Below the pieces are notes generated by a model. That model was not told the origin of the DNA and did no database searches. It saw only the letters and a list, made by a program, of their open reading frames with translations. Positions 48,527 through 58,500 of a stretch of 64,000 bases of DNA are shown piece by piece. This DNA is from Arthrobotrys musiformis. Lineage: Eukaryota; Ascomycota; Orbiliomycetes; Orbiliales; Orbiliaceae. Within the stretch, counting starts at the first letter, position 1. Each line of letters begins with the position of its first letter. A program made the position numbers and the translations under genes. The stretch spans positions 2,604,001-2,668,000 of the forward strand of contig JAVHJL010000001.1 in NCBI GenBank assembly GCA_036971715.1, in the 5' to 3' direction.

Positions 48527-49852
48527 TCAAAAATCATCGAGGTATTTCGGTTCCATTTTGCTTGGTCGTTTGGACCCAGATTGAGGGCCGCCTTCGGGTT
48601 CCAGATCATCGAGGCCCCAGTCCAAGTCGCCGCTACCGAACCCATCACCGTCGCCATCAACCCCTCCGAACAGCCCTTCCATGTCCACATCACCCTTTTC
48701 AAATGCCTCTTGGAATAACTTGGCATCGTCGTCCGTAAACTCTCTCTGGACTTCACTACCACTACCACTACCACTATCGCCATCTTCGCCATCCAGGGTA
48801 CGCTTCCTCAGAGGCCCTCTCAAAGGCGCAACGTCAAATGTTTCCCCATCAAGATCCACAAGATACCCTCCCTCGGGCGTCCTCGTCCCACTCATCTTAA
48901 TGCCCGCCTTCCCACTCCTAAGCCCTATAAGAGCAGACCTAAAGATCTGAGAAGCCTGATTACTATGCCCCAGGGTGCGCCCCAGGGACATATACTTATT
49001 CAGCAGATCTCGTCTCTTCCAGTCGTAAAACCTCCACAGGTTATCCGGCTTCATCCACTCCTCCAGCGTCATATTCCGATGTTTACAACTCAACACGGCC
49101 TCCAGCCCGCTCTCGCAGGCGGTCATGATATCCTGGAACGGAGCATTGCTGCACGCCTCGCTGGGGTTGATGGACACCGTACCCTTCAGATCCGGCAACC
49201 TGACATGACCGAGCGACGGATCAAAGCCGGGTTTCAAATGTCCCACGAACCTCCCCGTTTTCACATCATACCCGCGTCTCGTGAGGACCTGCTCCCACGC
49301 CGCACGGACTTTACCCCGGATCCCCTTCCGAACACTGGATTGCTTCCCCGTTACTAGTTTTGAGGATGTATGCAGGTGGAAGAAATACCCGATTTCGTAG
49401 GTTTCCTGGTGTCGTTGGAGGGCGGTACGGAGCAGTGGATGGAAGGGGTTCAGGAGGATCCCGTGCGTGCGGAGGAGCAAGACGGCGGAACAGTATTGCA
49501 CGGAGAGCAGTTTGTGCCTGTAGATGTTTATCGAGGCTCTGGAGGGGTTCACGTTCATCCACATCTGTCGCGGTTGGTGGGTATACCGTGCCGTCGGGTT
49601 GGGATTGTTCGGGTTGTTTTGGTATTTTGATCGTTTCCGCTTTGCTGGCTGGTGTCCTCCGTTGAAGCCTCCATCTTTATTACTACTGTTATTATTATTG
49701 TAATTGTTTCTGAGATTTGTGGATGATGAGAAGGCTTGCGAAGTCGGAAGGATGGTGGTGGGGAGACCTGCAATGCGAACGGCAGCAGCGGCGGCGGTTG
49801 GTCGGATCGAAAGACGGGGAATCGGCAGCTTCATGGCGGATAGGAATACCAT
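48527..49852 (-). CDS. Conserved-looking protein of unknown function with a probable mitochondrial presequence
   Basis: This is an intronless frame of 441 residues that I do not recognise. An in-frame ATG six codons in (MKLPIPRLSIRP) would also fit as start. Residues 1-50 are rich in Arg, Ala, Ser and Pro without acidic residues (RLSIRPTAAAAAVRIAG, then SSSTNLRNN), a pattern typical of mitochondrial targeting. An Asn/Gly-rich linker follows (about 48-90). The central region (about 95-320) looks folded: QMWMNVNPSRASINIYRHK, RRGYDVKTGRFVGHLKPGF, and a Trp/Cys-containing helix block CESGLEAVLSCKHRNMTLEE and LWRFYDWKRRDLLNKYM. The C-terminus is acidic, with Gly/Asp repeats, and ends MEPKYLDDF. 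A mitochondrial matrix protein is the best inference; no enzymatic motif is visible. Confidence 0.75.
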   Translation of the reverse strand: MVFLSAMKLPIPRLSIRPTAAAAAVRIAGLPTTILPTSQAFSSSTNLRNNYNNNNSSNKDGGFNGGHQPAKRKRSKYQNNPNNPNPTARYTHQPRQMWMNVNPSRASINIYRHKLLSVQYCSAVLLLRTHGILLNPFHPLLRTALQRHQETYEIGYFFHLHTSSKLVTGKQSSVRKGIRGKVRAAWEQVLTRRGYDVKTGRFVGHLKPGFDPSLGHVRLPDLKGTVSINPSEACSNAPFQDIMTACESGLEAVLSCKHRNMTLEEWMKPDNLWRFYDWKRRDLLNKYMSLGRTLGHSNQASQIFRSALIGLRSGKAGIKMSGTRTPEGGYLVDLDGETFDVAPLRGPLRKRTLDGEDGDSGSGSGSEVQREFTDDDAKLFQEAFEKGDVDMEGLFGGVDGDGDGFGSGDLDWGLDDLEPEGGPQSGSKRPSKMEPKYLDDF

Positions 49853-50890
49853 CTGGCGAGGGAATTGAGGTCGAGGGCGCTGTTATCGTCACCGTCGTCG
49901 TCGCTGCATTCCATCGCGCATCTTTGACGGAGTGTTCGAGGTTCAATCGAAGTTCAATCGAAGTAGAGGTTTTTTCTTCTTCGATGTGTTGCGGTGTTGT
50001 TGAGTACTTATACATATACTTATATATTACTATTCACGGGAGTGCGAGAGGGAGAGAAGGAGAGAGAGAAGTTGAGTGATGAATCGTTTGAAATACCGGC
50101 AACCTCAAATTTGTAGGCCATGCGGTCGTTCTTTCAATTGATTGTTTGGATCTGTCGATGCTAGTTATTCCGTCTCTGTATGCTCCCAATATGCCGTAGC
50201 AATAATATGCAAATGCCTTTCCAACCTGACAATGAACCGGTAAGAAAGAAAGAGCAATCCAAAATGACCTGAGTATGTATTTACAACAATGCGCCGAATG
50301 CATGGGAAACAAGGAGAAGGGGAAGCATCGCACGGGAAGGGAATGAGGAAGGAAAAAAGAACAGACAATGGAATCCCCCCCGCCAAAATAACTATATATA
50401 TTACAGTGTGAAGAAAAAGCAGCAGGCAGGAATCTATCCGCCCGCGCCGTGAAAAGAAGCTCCCGAGCCGCCAAATATATATCAGGGGAAAGGGAGGAAA
50501 GGCTGCAAGCCATACAACCCCCCCGTGCACCAGACACTTGCATCCCAAAGAAAGAAGTCGGTAGACTGAAGAAAAGGTGAAAATACGAAAATCCTATCGC
50601 CGAGCCAATGCACCCGAGGGAACAAGAAGAACCAAAACCAACATAACCAAGACTCCAAAGGGGAGGGAGATGGGAAATATGCCAACTCAGACAATGATGA
50701 TAAGGAAGGCCGCTGATATATGCCTAGCCACGAACGATGATAATGATGATGATGATGATGCCGACGATGATGATAATGATGATGATGATGCCGACAATGA
50801 TGCCGATGCAGATGACGGTAGAGAAATTTAGAAACACAAACTTTTTCAGAAAAGGAAAGAAAATGAAAAGGATGGAGAAAGAAAGATGCC
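49853..50890. other. Intergenic upstream of the 441-residue gene
   Basis: This is promoter of the minus-strand gene to the left and 3' UTR of the gene to the right. It includes purine-rich GAGA tracts (about 50046-50075) and a GAT-rich tandem repeat. No gene is supported. Confidence 0.5.
50736..50795. repeat. Two tandem 30-base units of GAT-type sequence
   Basis: Two units of 30 bases, each a GAT/AAT run ending in GCCGAC, lie head to tail with one shift in the position of the AAT triplet. Further GAT and GCCGAT triplets continue to about 50815. This is a minisatellite built on a triplet microsatellite, in the presumed 3' flank of the Byr4-like gene. Confidence 0.8.
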
Positions 50891-53860
50891 TTAGACGAAA
50901 GTCATAAGGGTTGATCGACGCCGACGGCTTGTAGTGCCTGACCTCGCGCGACCTTTCTGTAGAACCTCAGAACCGGGCTCCTCACCCTGGCCATTCGGTA
51001 GAATCGGTGAATCAATCGATGTGCTGGTGATTGATGATGACTTCTCTGTCAATGTCAAGTCAAGTAGAGCATCCACGGGGACCGTGACAACCTTATTGTT
51101 GTCTTCTTCTTCCTCTTCGAGGAATGCTGGGAGTATTTCTTGGTAGTTGTAAAGCGCTGCCTGTAGTAAGACATCTTCTTCCGAGAGCTTGTTCCCTGAT
51201 TTGGTTGGCTCATGTTGAGGCTGAGGCTTCGGTGCCTCTGTTTCAGCTTCAAGTGCATCTTCGAGTTGTCTGATTAAACCCTTGACATGTGCAACAAGCT
51301 CTTGAAGGGATGTTGTATCAAACTTCATACGAGCCTCTGGGGTAGGGGCCTTTGAAGTTTGAAGTGGAGAAGGAACCAGGCGTTCCCTAGATTTCTTCTC
51401 GGGGAGTTCACGTTGTTGAACTCGAGCAACGATCGATTTAGCGCTGCTGACCGCTTTCTTCTCATCCTTGATGAGAGCGGGCGATGAAGACTTGCTGGCC
51501 AGGAATGGCTCCTGTGGCAGGCGAGGGGTTGTATTGCGGCTGTGGAATAGGTCTGCCCCAAAGATATCGTCATCTGGGAGGAGTACCGATGCCCTCCTAA
51601 GGGGTCGCGGAAGGTGGATGTTCTCTTGCGAAGCGTTACTTGCCAAGTCAAACGAATCGGCAGTCGGAGTTCCAGAGTCCGCGATGGCCGACATCGGAAC
51701 ATCGTCGTCGACGGTGGCGAGAGTGATGATGCCCTCCGCATCATCCCACAGGGCCGAGAAGGGTCCATTGCGAACGCCCCCGACGTTGGCTTTCTCAACG
51801 AGCTTCTTCAGGTTCTCGACCTGTTTAGCAAACTCGCGGACATTGCCAAGGTGTCCCATGACGGTAGCCTGGGCATCCTTGATGGATTTGGGGATGATAA
51901 CATCCCCGCAAAAGTCGTTGTCGAAATCGTCATCCCAGTTCTCACTCGCTATGGACGAACGGTTAGTATCGTCATGCCAATCCATAAGAGGCTCGGAGAG
52001 GCACTTACAATCTGCGAAGACACCAGCAACCGGCATGCTGCGACTCCTAGTGTGAGCACTCGGTGCGCGCTGACGTGACTTGGAGTTATCCGAGGACGCG
52101 ATTTCTCGACTACTTCTACCGCTCTTTGCTACACTCTCAGACCAATCGGAACCGCTGACGATACGATCACCTTCGATGGAAGGTGCATCCATCGACTTCC
52201 TTCCAACGTCGAAGGTATCAAGGTTGCTGGAGTTTCGGGCGTGCGGCCTCCTTCTTGGGAAAGTGGAATGCACGGGGCGTTCCTTGGAATTTCTTTTGAG
52301 GGCATTTGCAATGTCATCCTCAAGCTTTCGGATCACGGAATCTGAATCCTCAGTGTTCTTCGCTTTGTCGCTATCGGATTTGAAGACGGTAGTGAAAGGG
52401 CTAACAGGATGCGATCTTGTCTGAGGACGGGTGTTGGATGGCGTCAGCCCTGTGAATGGTTCTTCGTTCACAGACCACGTTGATTGGTTGAGAGAGAATC
52501 CCTGCATGGGTTCGTCGAGGATGATTGGAGAAGCCTCGAGTGTGTTGGGAACGCCACGTGAGGATGACTGTTCGCCACTGCTGAAAAGCGTGTCCAGCTT
52601 TGGTGGATGCGTGGGGGAAGCACGAGTCCTTAATGAATCGAAAACCGTATCAGATAAGAAATCCTGTTCAATGTCGTCACTACCAATTAGAGTGGATGCT
52701 CTCTCGGATACGAGTAGGGATGGCCGACGTGCATGAGAATAATCCTCTTCCTGAGGAAGGTCCAGATCCATCGCAGAAGGGAGCAATGCCTGTGGAGGGG
52801 CAATTGGAGTAAGTGGGGAATTGGGGGAGATGTTTGGGGACATCTCGTTGGTTATCAGTCGAACAGTCGTATTTTGATTGAGATGGTAGGCATCGTTGGT
52901 TCTGGTCGGCATATGGACACTGGGGAATCCCTCAGAACTACCCGGGGGGTCGTAGGTTGCACTTGGAATTATCGAAAGGCGTCTTCGCTTTCTGGTGGTT
53001 GGTCCGGGTCCGAACTTTGTGGAAGTCGAAAGAAATCCGGAAATCGATAGCGACCGTCTAGTGCGCCCTCCAGCCGAAGAAGTTGCAGGAGACGGGGCTC
53101 TAGAGCTATCGTGGCTCGATCTGATATCCCGTTGGTCCTCGATGTCGATATCGGGGAGATCCTGTGGACCCTGGGAGATATCACAGGGCTTGACAAGAGT
53201 AGGTTGCCACCTTCTCGATGGGAATATCCTCTTGATCCAATTGATTACCGGGCTTCTGGGCGGTGACATGTTACCAGGCCCACCGGTAAACTGTACTCTT
53301 CGCGGCTGCAGATAGAATTCCCACTCGTGAATATGCTCGGGTTGGTATGTTGTCGAGTGAACGCTGCTTTGGAAGGAGAACGGAAGGCTGGATCCCGAGG
53401 GGTTGGAGAGGGATTGTGTTCCATATAAAGTGAAGCTGGGGCCAATTGTCGCGGGACGATCGATGTTTTCGGGAGCGGACAGGGTGATCGGAGCCTTGTG
53501 GGAGTTTGATCGACCCAATGACTTCAGTGTGTTGGATCGGGACCTGTTCTTGATGCCGACGGAAAGTCTCCTTGCGAGGTCGGTAAAGGAGGAAGCGGTT
53601 GAGATTTCAGGGGGGGTAACACTCCGCCTCTTCAAAGCGGCCTCGGATAGCCTCCTGTACCATTTGCGTTTGGTGCCAGCGGTGGAAGACGAGGCAGGGG
53701 TCGTTGTTTCCTGAGAGGACGTGGTCAGGTTTGTCGGAGAGCGGCCACCTGAGCGAGACCCTGTTGCTGACGAATTGGAGGGGAAGGACACAGGCGAAGC
53801 ACGGTGGGACGAAGAGATGGAGATGTCGGACAGAGGGATCTGGATGTGCGAGCTACTCAT
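50891..53860 (-). CDS. Large disordered protein resembling cytokinesis regulator Byr4/Bfa1
   Basis: Two exons (53860-52009, 51948-50891) give 969 residues. The 60-base intron has GTAAGT, TACTAAC and CATAG, but is in frame and stop-free, so the gene also reads through. I chose the ATG at 53860 (MSSSHIQIPLSD); an ATG at 54064 is in frame but adds a repeat-driven Leu-Ser run that looks like leader. Most of the protein is Ser/Pro/Arg-rich and probably disordered, with many RRxS sites. The conserved-looking core (about 618-710) starts SSENWDDDFDNDF, then VIIPKSIKDAQATVMGH, NVREFAKQVENLKKLVEKA and ALWDDAEGIITLA. Two short helices follow (about 830-900) before a basic tail. Byr4/Bfa1 proteins form a two-part GAP with Cdc16/Bub2 for the Spg1/Tem1 GTPase at the spindle pole. 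The WDDDF block and its helix suggest this family; that is from memory and tentative. Confidence 0.7.
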   Translation of the reverse strand: MSSSHIQIPLSDISISSSHRASPVSFPSNSSATGSRSGGRSPTNLTTSSQETTTPASSSTAGTKRKWYRRLSEAALKRRSVTPPEISTASSFTDLARRLSVGIKNRSRSNTLKSLGRSNSHKAPITLSAPENIDRPATIGPSFTLYGTQSLSNPSGSSLPFSFQSSVHSTTYQPEHIHEWEFYLQPRRVQFTGGPGNMSPPRSPVINWIKRIFPSRRWQPTLVKPCDISQGPQDLPDIDIEDQRDIRSSHDSSRAPSPATSSAGGRTRRSLSISGFLSTSTKFGPGPTTRKRRRLSIIPSATYDPPGSSEGFPSVHMPTRTNDAYHLNQNTTVRLITNEMSPNISPNSPLTPIAPPQALLPSAMDLDLPQEEDYSHARRPSLLVSERASTLIGSDDIEQDFLSDTVFDSLRTRASPTHPPKLDTLFSSGEQSSSRGVPNTLEASPIILDEPMQGFSLNQSTWSVNEEPFTGLTPSNTRPQTRSHPVSPFTTVFKSDSDKAKNTEDSDSVIRKLEDDIANALKRNSKERPVHSTFPRRRPHARNSSNLDTFDVGRKSMDAPSIEGDRIVSGSDWSESVAKSGRSSREIASSDNSKSRQRAPSAHTRSRSMPVAGVFADCKCLSEPLMDWHDDTNRSSIASENWDDDFDNDFCGDVIIPKSIKDAQATVMGHLGNVREFAKQVENLKKLVEKANVGGVRNGPFSALWDDAEGIITLATVDDDVPMSAIADSGTPTADSFDLASNASQENIHLPRPLRRASVLLPDDDIFGADLFHSRNTTPRLPQEPFLASKSSSPALIKDEKKAVSSAKSIVARVQQRELPEKKSRERLVPSPLQTSKAPTPEARMKFDTTSLQELVAHVKGLIRQLEDALEAETEAPKPQPQHEPTKSGNKLSEEDVLLQAALYNYQEILPAFLEEEEEDNNKVVTVPVDALLDLTLTEKSSSITSTSIDSPILPNGQGEEPGSEVLQKGRARSGTTSRRRRSTLMTFV

Positions 53861-53988
53861 CGTCGTCGTGATCTCGGCTGGTTGGCCGAAGGTTAGGCCA
53901 CATGCTGCGACACCAATGGTACCGGTGGCGCAGAGCTGTCGAACGAGGGACACGTTTTTGTCATCAGCATCATCATCGAAGGCATGAT

Positions 53989-54018
53989 GGGACAAGGACA
54001 GGGACAGGGACAGGGACG
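53989..54018. repeat. GACAGG hexamer repeat
   Basis: Four to five GACAGG-like units in tandem. On the minus strand they would read Leu-Ser repeats in the extended N-terminus of the Byr4-like frame, a reason to doubt that extension. Confidence 0.8.
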
Positions 54019-54714
54019 GTTTGAGTTTGGATATCGGCGAAGAAGGCAAGATGACGAGCATCATTGTGAGCAGAACATACCGTCGACACAGTCTTCATTG
54101 TCAGCAGAACATTCCCTTGGGATGGGGGGCCGTGGGACTTGAAAACGGGTATATATATATATGTATATATCAGTCGGATTGGAAGACTCCAAGGTGGCTA
54201 GTATTGACGATATTATCGATAGGTCCGATTGGAAAGGGTCGGCTAATTGCTTGGGGACCAGGTAATGGAGATAAAGAGGAATGTCGATACTCGAAGGGCC
54301 TCGACGGGGTAAGTGCAGAAGAGGCTAGAGATGGAAGAGGTAATGGATGGGGCCCGGGTTCTTTTTTAGGAGGCCGTGAAGGGCATAGTTTTTAGGATTG
54401 AAGGGTTCCAAGGAGTATTTGAGAGTAAGAACGAGAATAAGAACGACGAGGGGACTCTTCCGGTCTGTTCTTGTTCTTCCCAGGACGGGGCGGACTGAAT
54501 TGGATGGGATCCCGCTTCGAGATCTATATTAGATGGCCTCTTTCTCGGACCGGCCTAGTAGATGTCCAGACTGCTAGACTGTCTTCCTGCCAGCCTTCCT
54601 TCCTTCCTTTGGACGGTTGATGTCTTTGAGCACTTGAAACGATATGTTAGTTAGTCAGTCATCCAGCCAGCCAGTCGACCAGCCATCCACCAGCACAGGA
54701 TGATGAGAACGGTA

Positions 54715-54840
54715 GGTGGTGATGGTAATAGTAATAAGTAGTAGTAGTAATAGTGGTGGTGGTGGTGGCAGTAGTGGTGGTATATAGGAATAGTAGTAGT
54801 AGTAGTGGTAGTAGTGGTAGTAGTAGTGGTGGTGGTAAAT
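54715..54840. repeat. TAG/TGG triplet microsatellite block
   Basis: About 125 bases of interrupted GTA, GTG and AAT triplets. Open frames on the opposite strand here are only poly-Tyr/Thr/His artefacts. Confidence 0.85.
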
Positions 54841-55073
54841 GGAGGGGAGGAGGGAAAGTGAGGGATTACAGCTGTCAATATTGGGTTCCGGCTGCCTCGA
54901 ATTGCCCGTCCATCTGAAACAAAAACAACGAAGCCCCAGAATAAGCAGGAGCAGCCAATTAATCAATTCTTCTTGTCCGTAACAGACAGTATAATTAATC
55001 AATCACCCAAAATAAACCATAGGAAGAATAGGGAAAAATCGAAAAGGAAAAAAAAAAAAAAACATAAAAATAA

Positions 55074-55110
55074 GAAATAAAATAAAATAAAATAAAATAA
55101 AAATAAAAAA
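55074..55110. repeat. AAAAT pentamer repeat
   Basis: About six AATAA-type units next to a longer A-rich tract (55049-55110). Confidence 0.8.
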
Positions 55111-55440
55111 GGCGGAGTATTGTGAGATGTATTGGAAAAAGGGTCGGGCAAGGAAGCCCTCGATCGATTGGATCCCTCGTTCCGCTAGCGTCTGGCTCGA
55201 TGAGTTGTTAAACTGTTTCGTCCAATGCAAACGACCAGCCAGCCGAGATCTTGTGAGCGTGGCCCCCGTCTTCCTTGCTGTACTGGTGACCCTGTCGCAG
55301 TATGGAAAACCGCGCAGCCGCTTGGGTATCGGGGACCTGTCAAATATAGATTCACCAATCACCGCCGATGGGCGATGGGCAGACCCTGATAACAAGCCCC
55401 GAGACGAGATATGAACTATGTATGCCCCATATTCATCGTC

Positions 55441-55532
55441 ATCACCACCACCACCACCATCACTGCCACTATCACCACCATCACCACATACGCACGCACG
55501 CTCGCTCGCACATAATTGGGGGGGGGGGGGGG
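55441..55532. repeat. CAC/CAT triplet run followed by a 15-G homopolymer
   Basis: Interrupted CAC/ATC triplets (55441-55487), a short CGCACGCACGCTCGCTCG stretch and then 15 consecutive G (55518-55532). The G run is prone to length error in sequencing. Confidence 0.8.
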
Positions 55533-58500
55533 TAAAACAGAAGATCCAACTAGGCCGAGAGACTGCCAGTCTAGTCCGGCCGGGACATATGTAATGTAAG
55601 TATGTAAGTAAGCTAAGTATGTATGTAATGTACAGACATATACGTTAAGTACGTATCATGTACAAACACATAAGTACTCACGACCTATATACACACACAT
55701 GATATCACGGCCGGCCGAACCTGAACCACTCTCCAACCACTTACTTAGCTGTCTCCGCCTAGGCCACAGCAAAAAAGTGTGAAGTGTGCAGTCGTTATTG
55801 GGTGAACCATATCACAAGATATCATCCCGAACCGGCTGGATATGTGAAAGGAAACTTGAAAAAATGGGAAAAGGGAACACACTCACATATACAGAAGCGG
55901 GCTGGCTAATCACCTCCACTATCACACAATTGTCCGTCTGTCCGTCCTCCTTTTTCTCTTTTCTCTTGGTTCTTTTTTTTTTAGGTTCGGTTCTTGATGC
56001 TATCGATACGGCCGGCCCAGTCCCTCCTGCAAGATGCACGTGTGGGACTGCAGGATGGCTAGTCGAAAACGTCGGAAAATCTGCCGTGTCGTGCTGGCAA
56101 ACGACCAGGTTGACAGCAAATCAACCAATTCAGCTGCGAGTTCGTTTGCCTGTACAAGCCGAGAGCTCTCTTCCTCCCCTTTGCCTTGCGTCGTGCAGTT
56201 CTCCTTGGGGCGAGCGAGCCTGGTATAAATGTATAGATAATAAGTATAACAGAGAAAACGGTACTTCCAGTAAAGGATATTTTGATAAATAGGCGCTACC
56301 GCTCCGGCATGCAATCCCGTCCGTTGTGTGGTGGAGGGAAGGGCAATGAGGGCAAATGCAAAGGAAAATGCACAAGGAAGAGAGGGACAGAAAAGCGGGA
56401 CAAGTTATTGCGGGGGGGGGGGCAGAAGCGGTAGAGGCGAGAACCAGGCGGATGGCGGGACACCTGACTGTCATATAAAAATATAAAAAATAAAATAAAA
56501 AATTAGGAAAGAGAGTTAGTGTCGAATCCGTCTTCTGATCAGTCTCCTCCAAGACCTATGTCTCTCGTCTTCTTCTTCTAAAGACCCTTGGTGATATTTA
56601 GACTTTCAAGCTTTTCCACATGCGAAAAGGCTGTCAAACGTATCGAGGAAAAGCGTTTATGCAGGGTTCCAGTGTAGACAGCACCAGCATGAACGCATGT
56701 AATAGCGGGAACCACGCCTGTTTGTTTTTTTGGGGGTGGTTTTGACAGGTCAAGGATACAAGTCGGAGTGCTGGCGAGGGAGCGCCGAGTCCGAGGGGAG
56801 TTCTTCGAAGATTTGATATGATCTTCAAATGTGGAAATAGTCGAGAGCCGAACAGCGTCGACGATTGGGTTTTGAATGGATATAATAGGTCGAAGAGAAG
56901 AGCGGACGACAGCAAAGATAGAAGCCGAAAGAACAGCTCATACGGACAGAAGATGGGATCACTCTCGGGTTTTCTTTCGTAACTTGATTCCGCCCTGTGG
57001 TCGCCGTGCTACCTTGCGGATGGCTGCTGCTCACTGGGAAACGTTTGGAAGAATGAAGGTTGGAGAATCACGGTGATATGTTGATGGGCAATCTGGGAAT
57101 GTCAATTGGTATCACGAAATACCAGAAGTCAAGGAAGCACGCGCCTTGCTTGTTACAAATTGAGACGACGCACTTTCATTATGCCGCCGCCAAATTACTC
57201 GCCTTTGGAGGGGGTGAAAGCATTTTAATTCTTCTTCCTTGTGCACCGCCTTCCCTCACGCTGGCTGGTGAAATTTGGAGGACCATCGTGGGAAAGAAAA
57301 AAAAAAAGGCCCCGGTCAAATTTGTGTTCACGTTGCCTCATGCCCCCCTGGCCTGCCCGTCTCGTCTCGCACAAACAAACTTCCATTCTCAGATGCTCGC
57401 CGACGATATTGTCACGCTCATAGGTTCCGATGATGCCAGCGAAGTCGAGTCCACCCCAGACTATCGAGCCCAGCTTTGTTACCCTGTCATAGTCAGGCCG
57501 CGGTAGGTGAGGGGAACTCCGCAGCAGACAAGCAACAGCCATTCCATGGAACCCGCTTTGCCGCTAATCATAATGATACTACAGGATGCTTGTCATCCTT
57601 GTGTGTATGAAGAAAATTGCAACCGTATTTCTTCCTAGCCTCTGGCGGGAACTCTGCCTGGAGCACACGGACAAGCAGGCAAGCCAGGCAATAAGATTGA
57701 GGTCGATATAACGGAACAAGTCTCACAATCCTTTCTCCCGCTTCGACAAAAGCCCATGCGGGCTGGTGGCTATCTCGAATCCCAGAGGGAAAATAAAAAG
57801 AAGAGCCCACTCGATTGCGGAATAATTGCATCACCAAAAGCCTGGAGATATTGCCTCTATCATGATAAGATTGGCATTCTTGGCCACCTGCAATCTTAAA
57901 CTTATATTAGCCCAATTACTCTGCCCTTCAGCTCAATCAATGGTGAAATAAAAAGCGCTTCGACTGACCTGGTAAATGTAAAAAAAACAATGATGGAGAG
58001 TAAACCCCCACGGAACATGTCTCCTCCGACGTAACGGTATGTCGCACAGCAGCGGAAATTAAAAAAGTTACCTGGTCATAGACGTTTCTTTGCATTTTGA
58101 TCCAGATCCTGTGTTGCCGTGTTTGTCTTCGTTGCCTGATTGGGAAATGCAACGTCGGCGCAACACCTTTCCCGCGATCTCCCCTGGGACTGGGCCCATC
58201 ACGTCTGATCTGGGGAAATACGAAGATCCCGACATGCGGTGGACTGGTAACGTCGTTTATGCAGGTACCCTCTTTTACATGCATACACTTTCATCTCTTT
58301 ACCTACCCGGTCCCCTCAAGCTTTCTTCTCTACGTATTGGGGAACGCGGATCCCGGAAGATATGTGCATGCGACCATGGTATTCTCTTCAGAACACACGG
58401 CTGGTTGGGACAAATTCCTCACCAAATGGCCAAAACGAGGTAGCACCACGCGAGAATGAGGATCTATACCCGTTCATCTAGATCGACTATGTGGGTATGA

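Noticed and set aside
53861..54064. 68-codon N-terminal extension of the Byr4-like frame from an ATG at 54064
   Set aside because: It is produced by a GACAGG repeat (Leu-Ser run); the internal MSSSHIQIPL start gives a more natural N-terminus. Not excluded.
54651..55002. Minus-strand frames with poly-Tyr, poly-Thr and poly-His
   Set aside because: Translation of a triplet microsatellite in different frames, not protein-coding.
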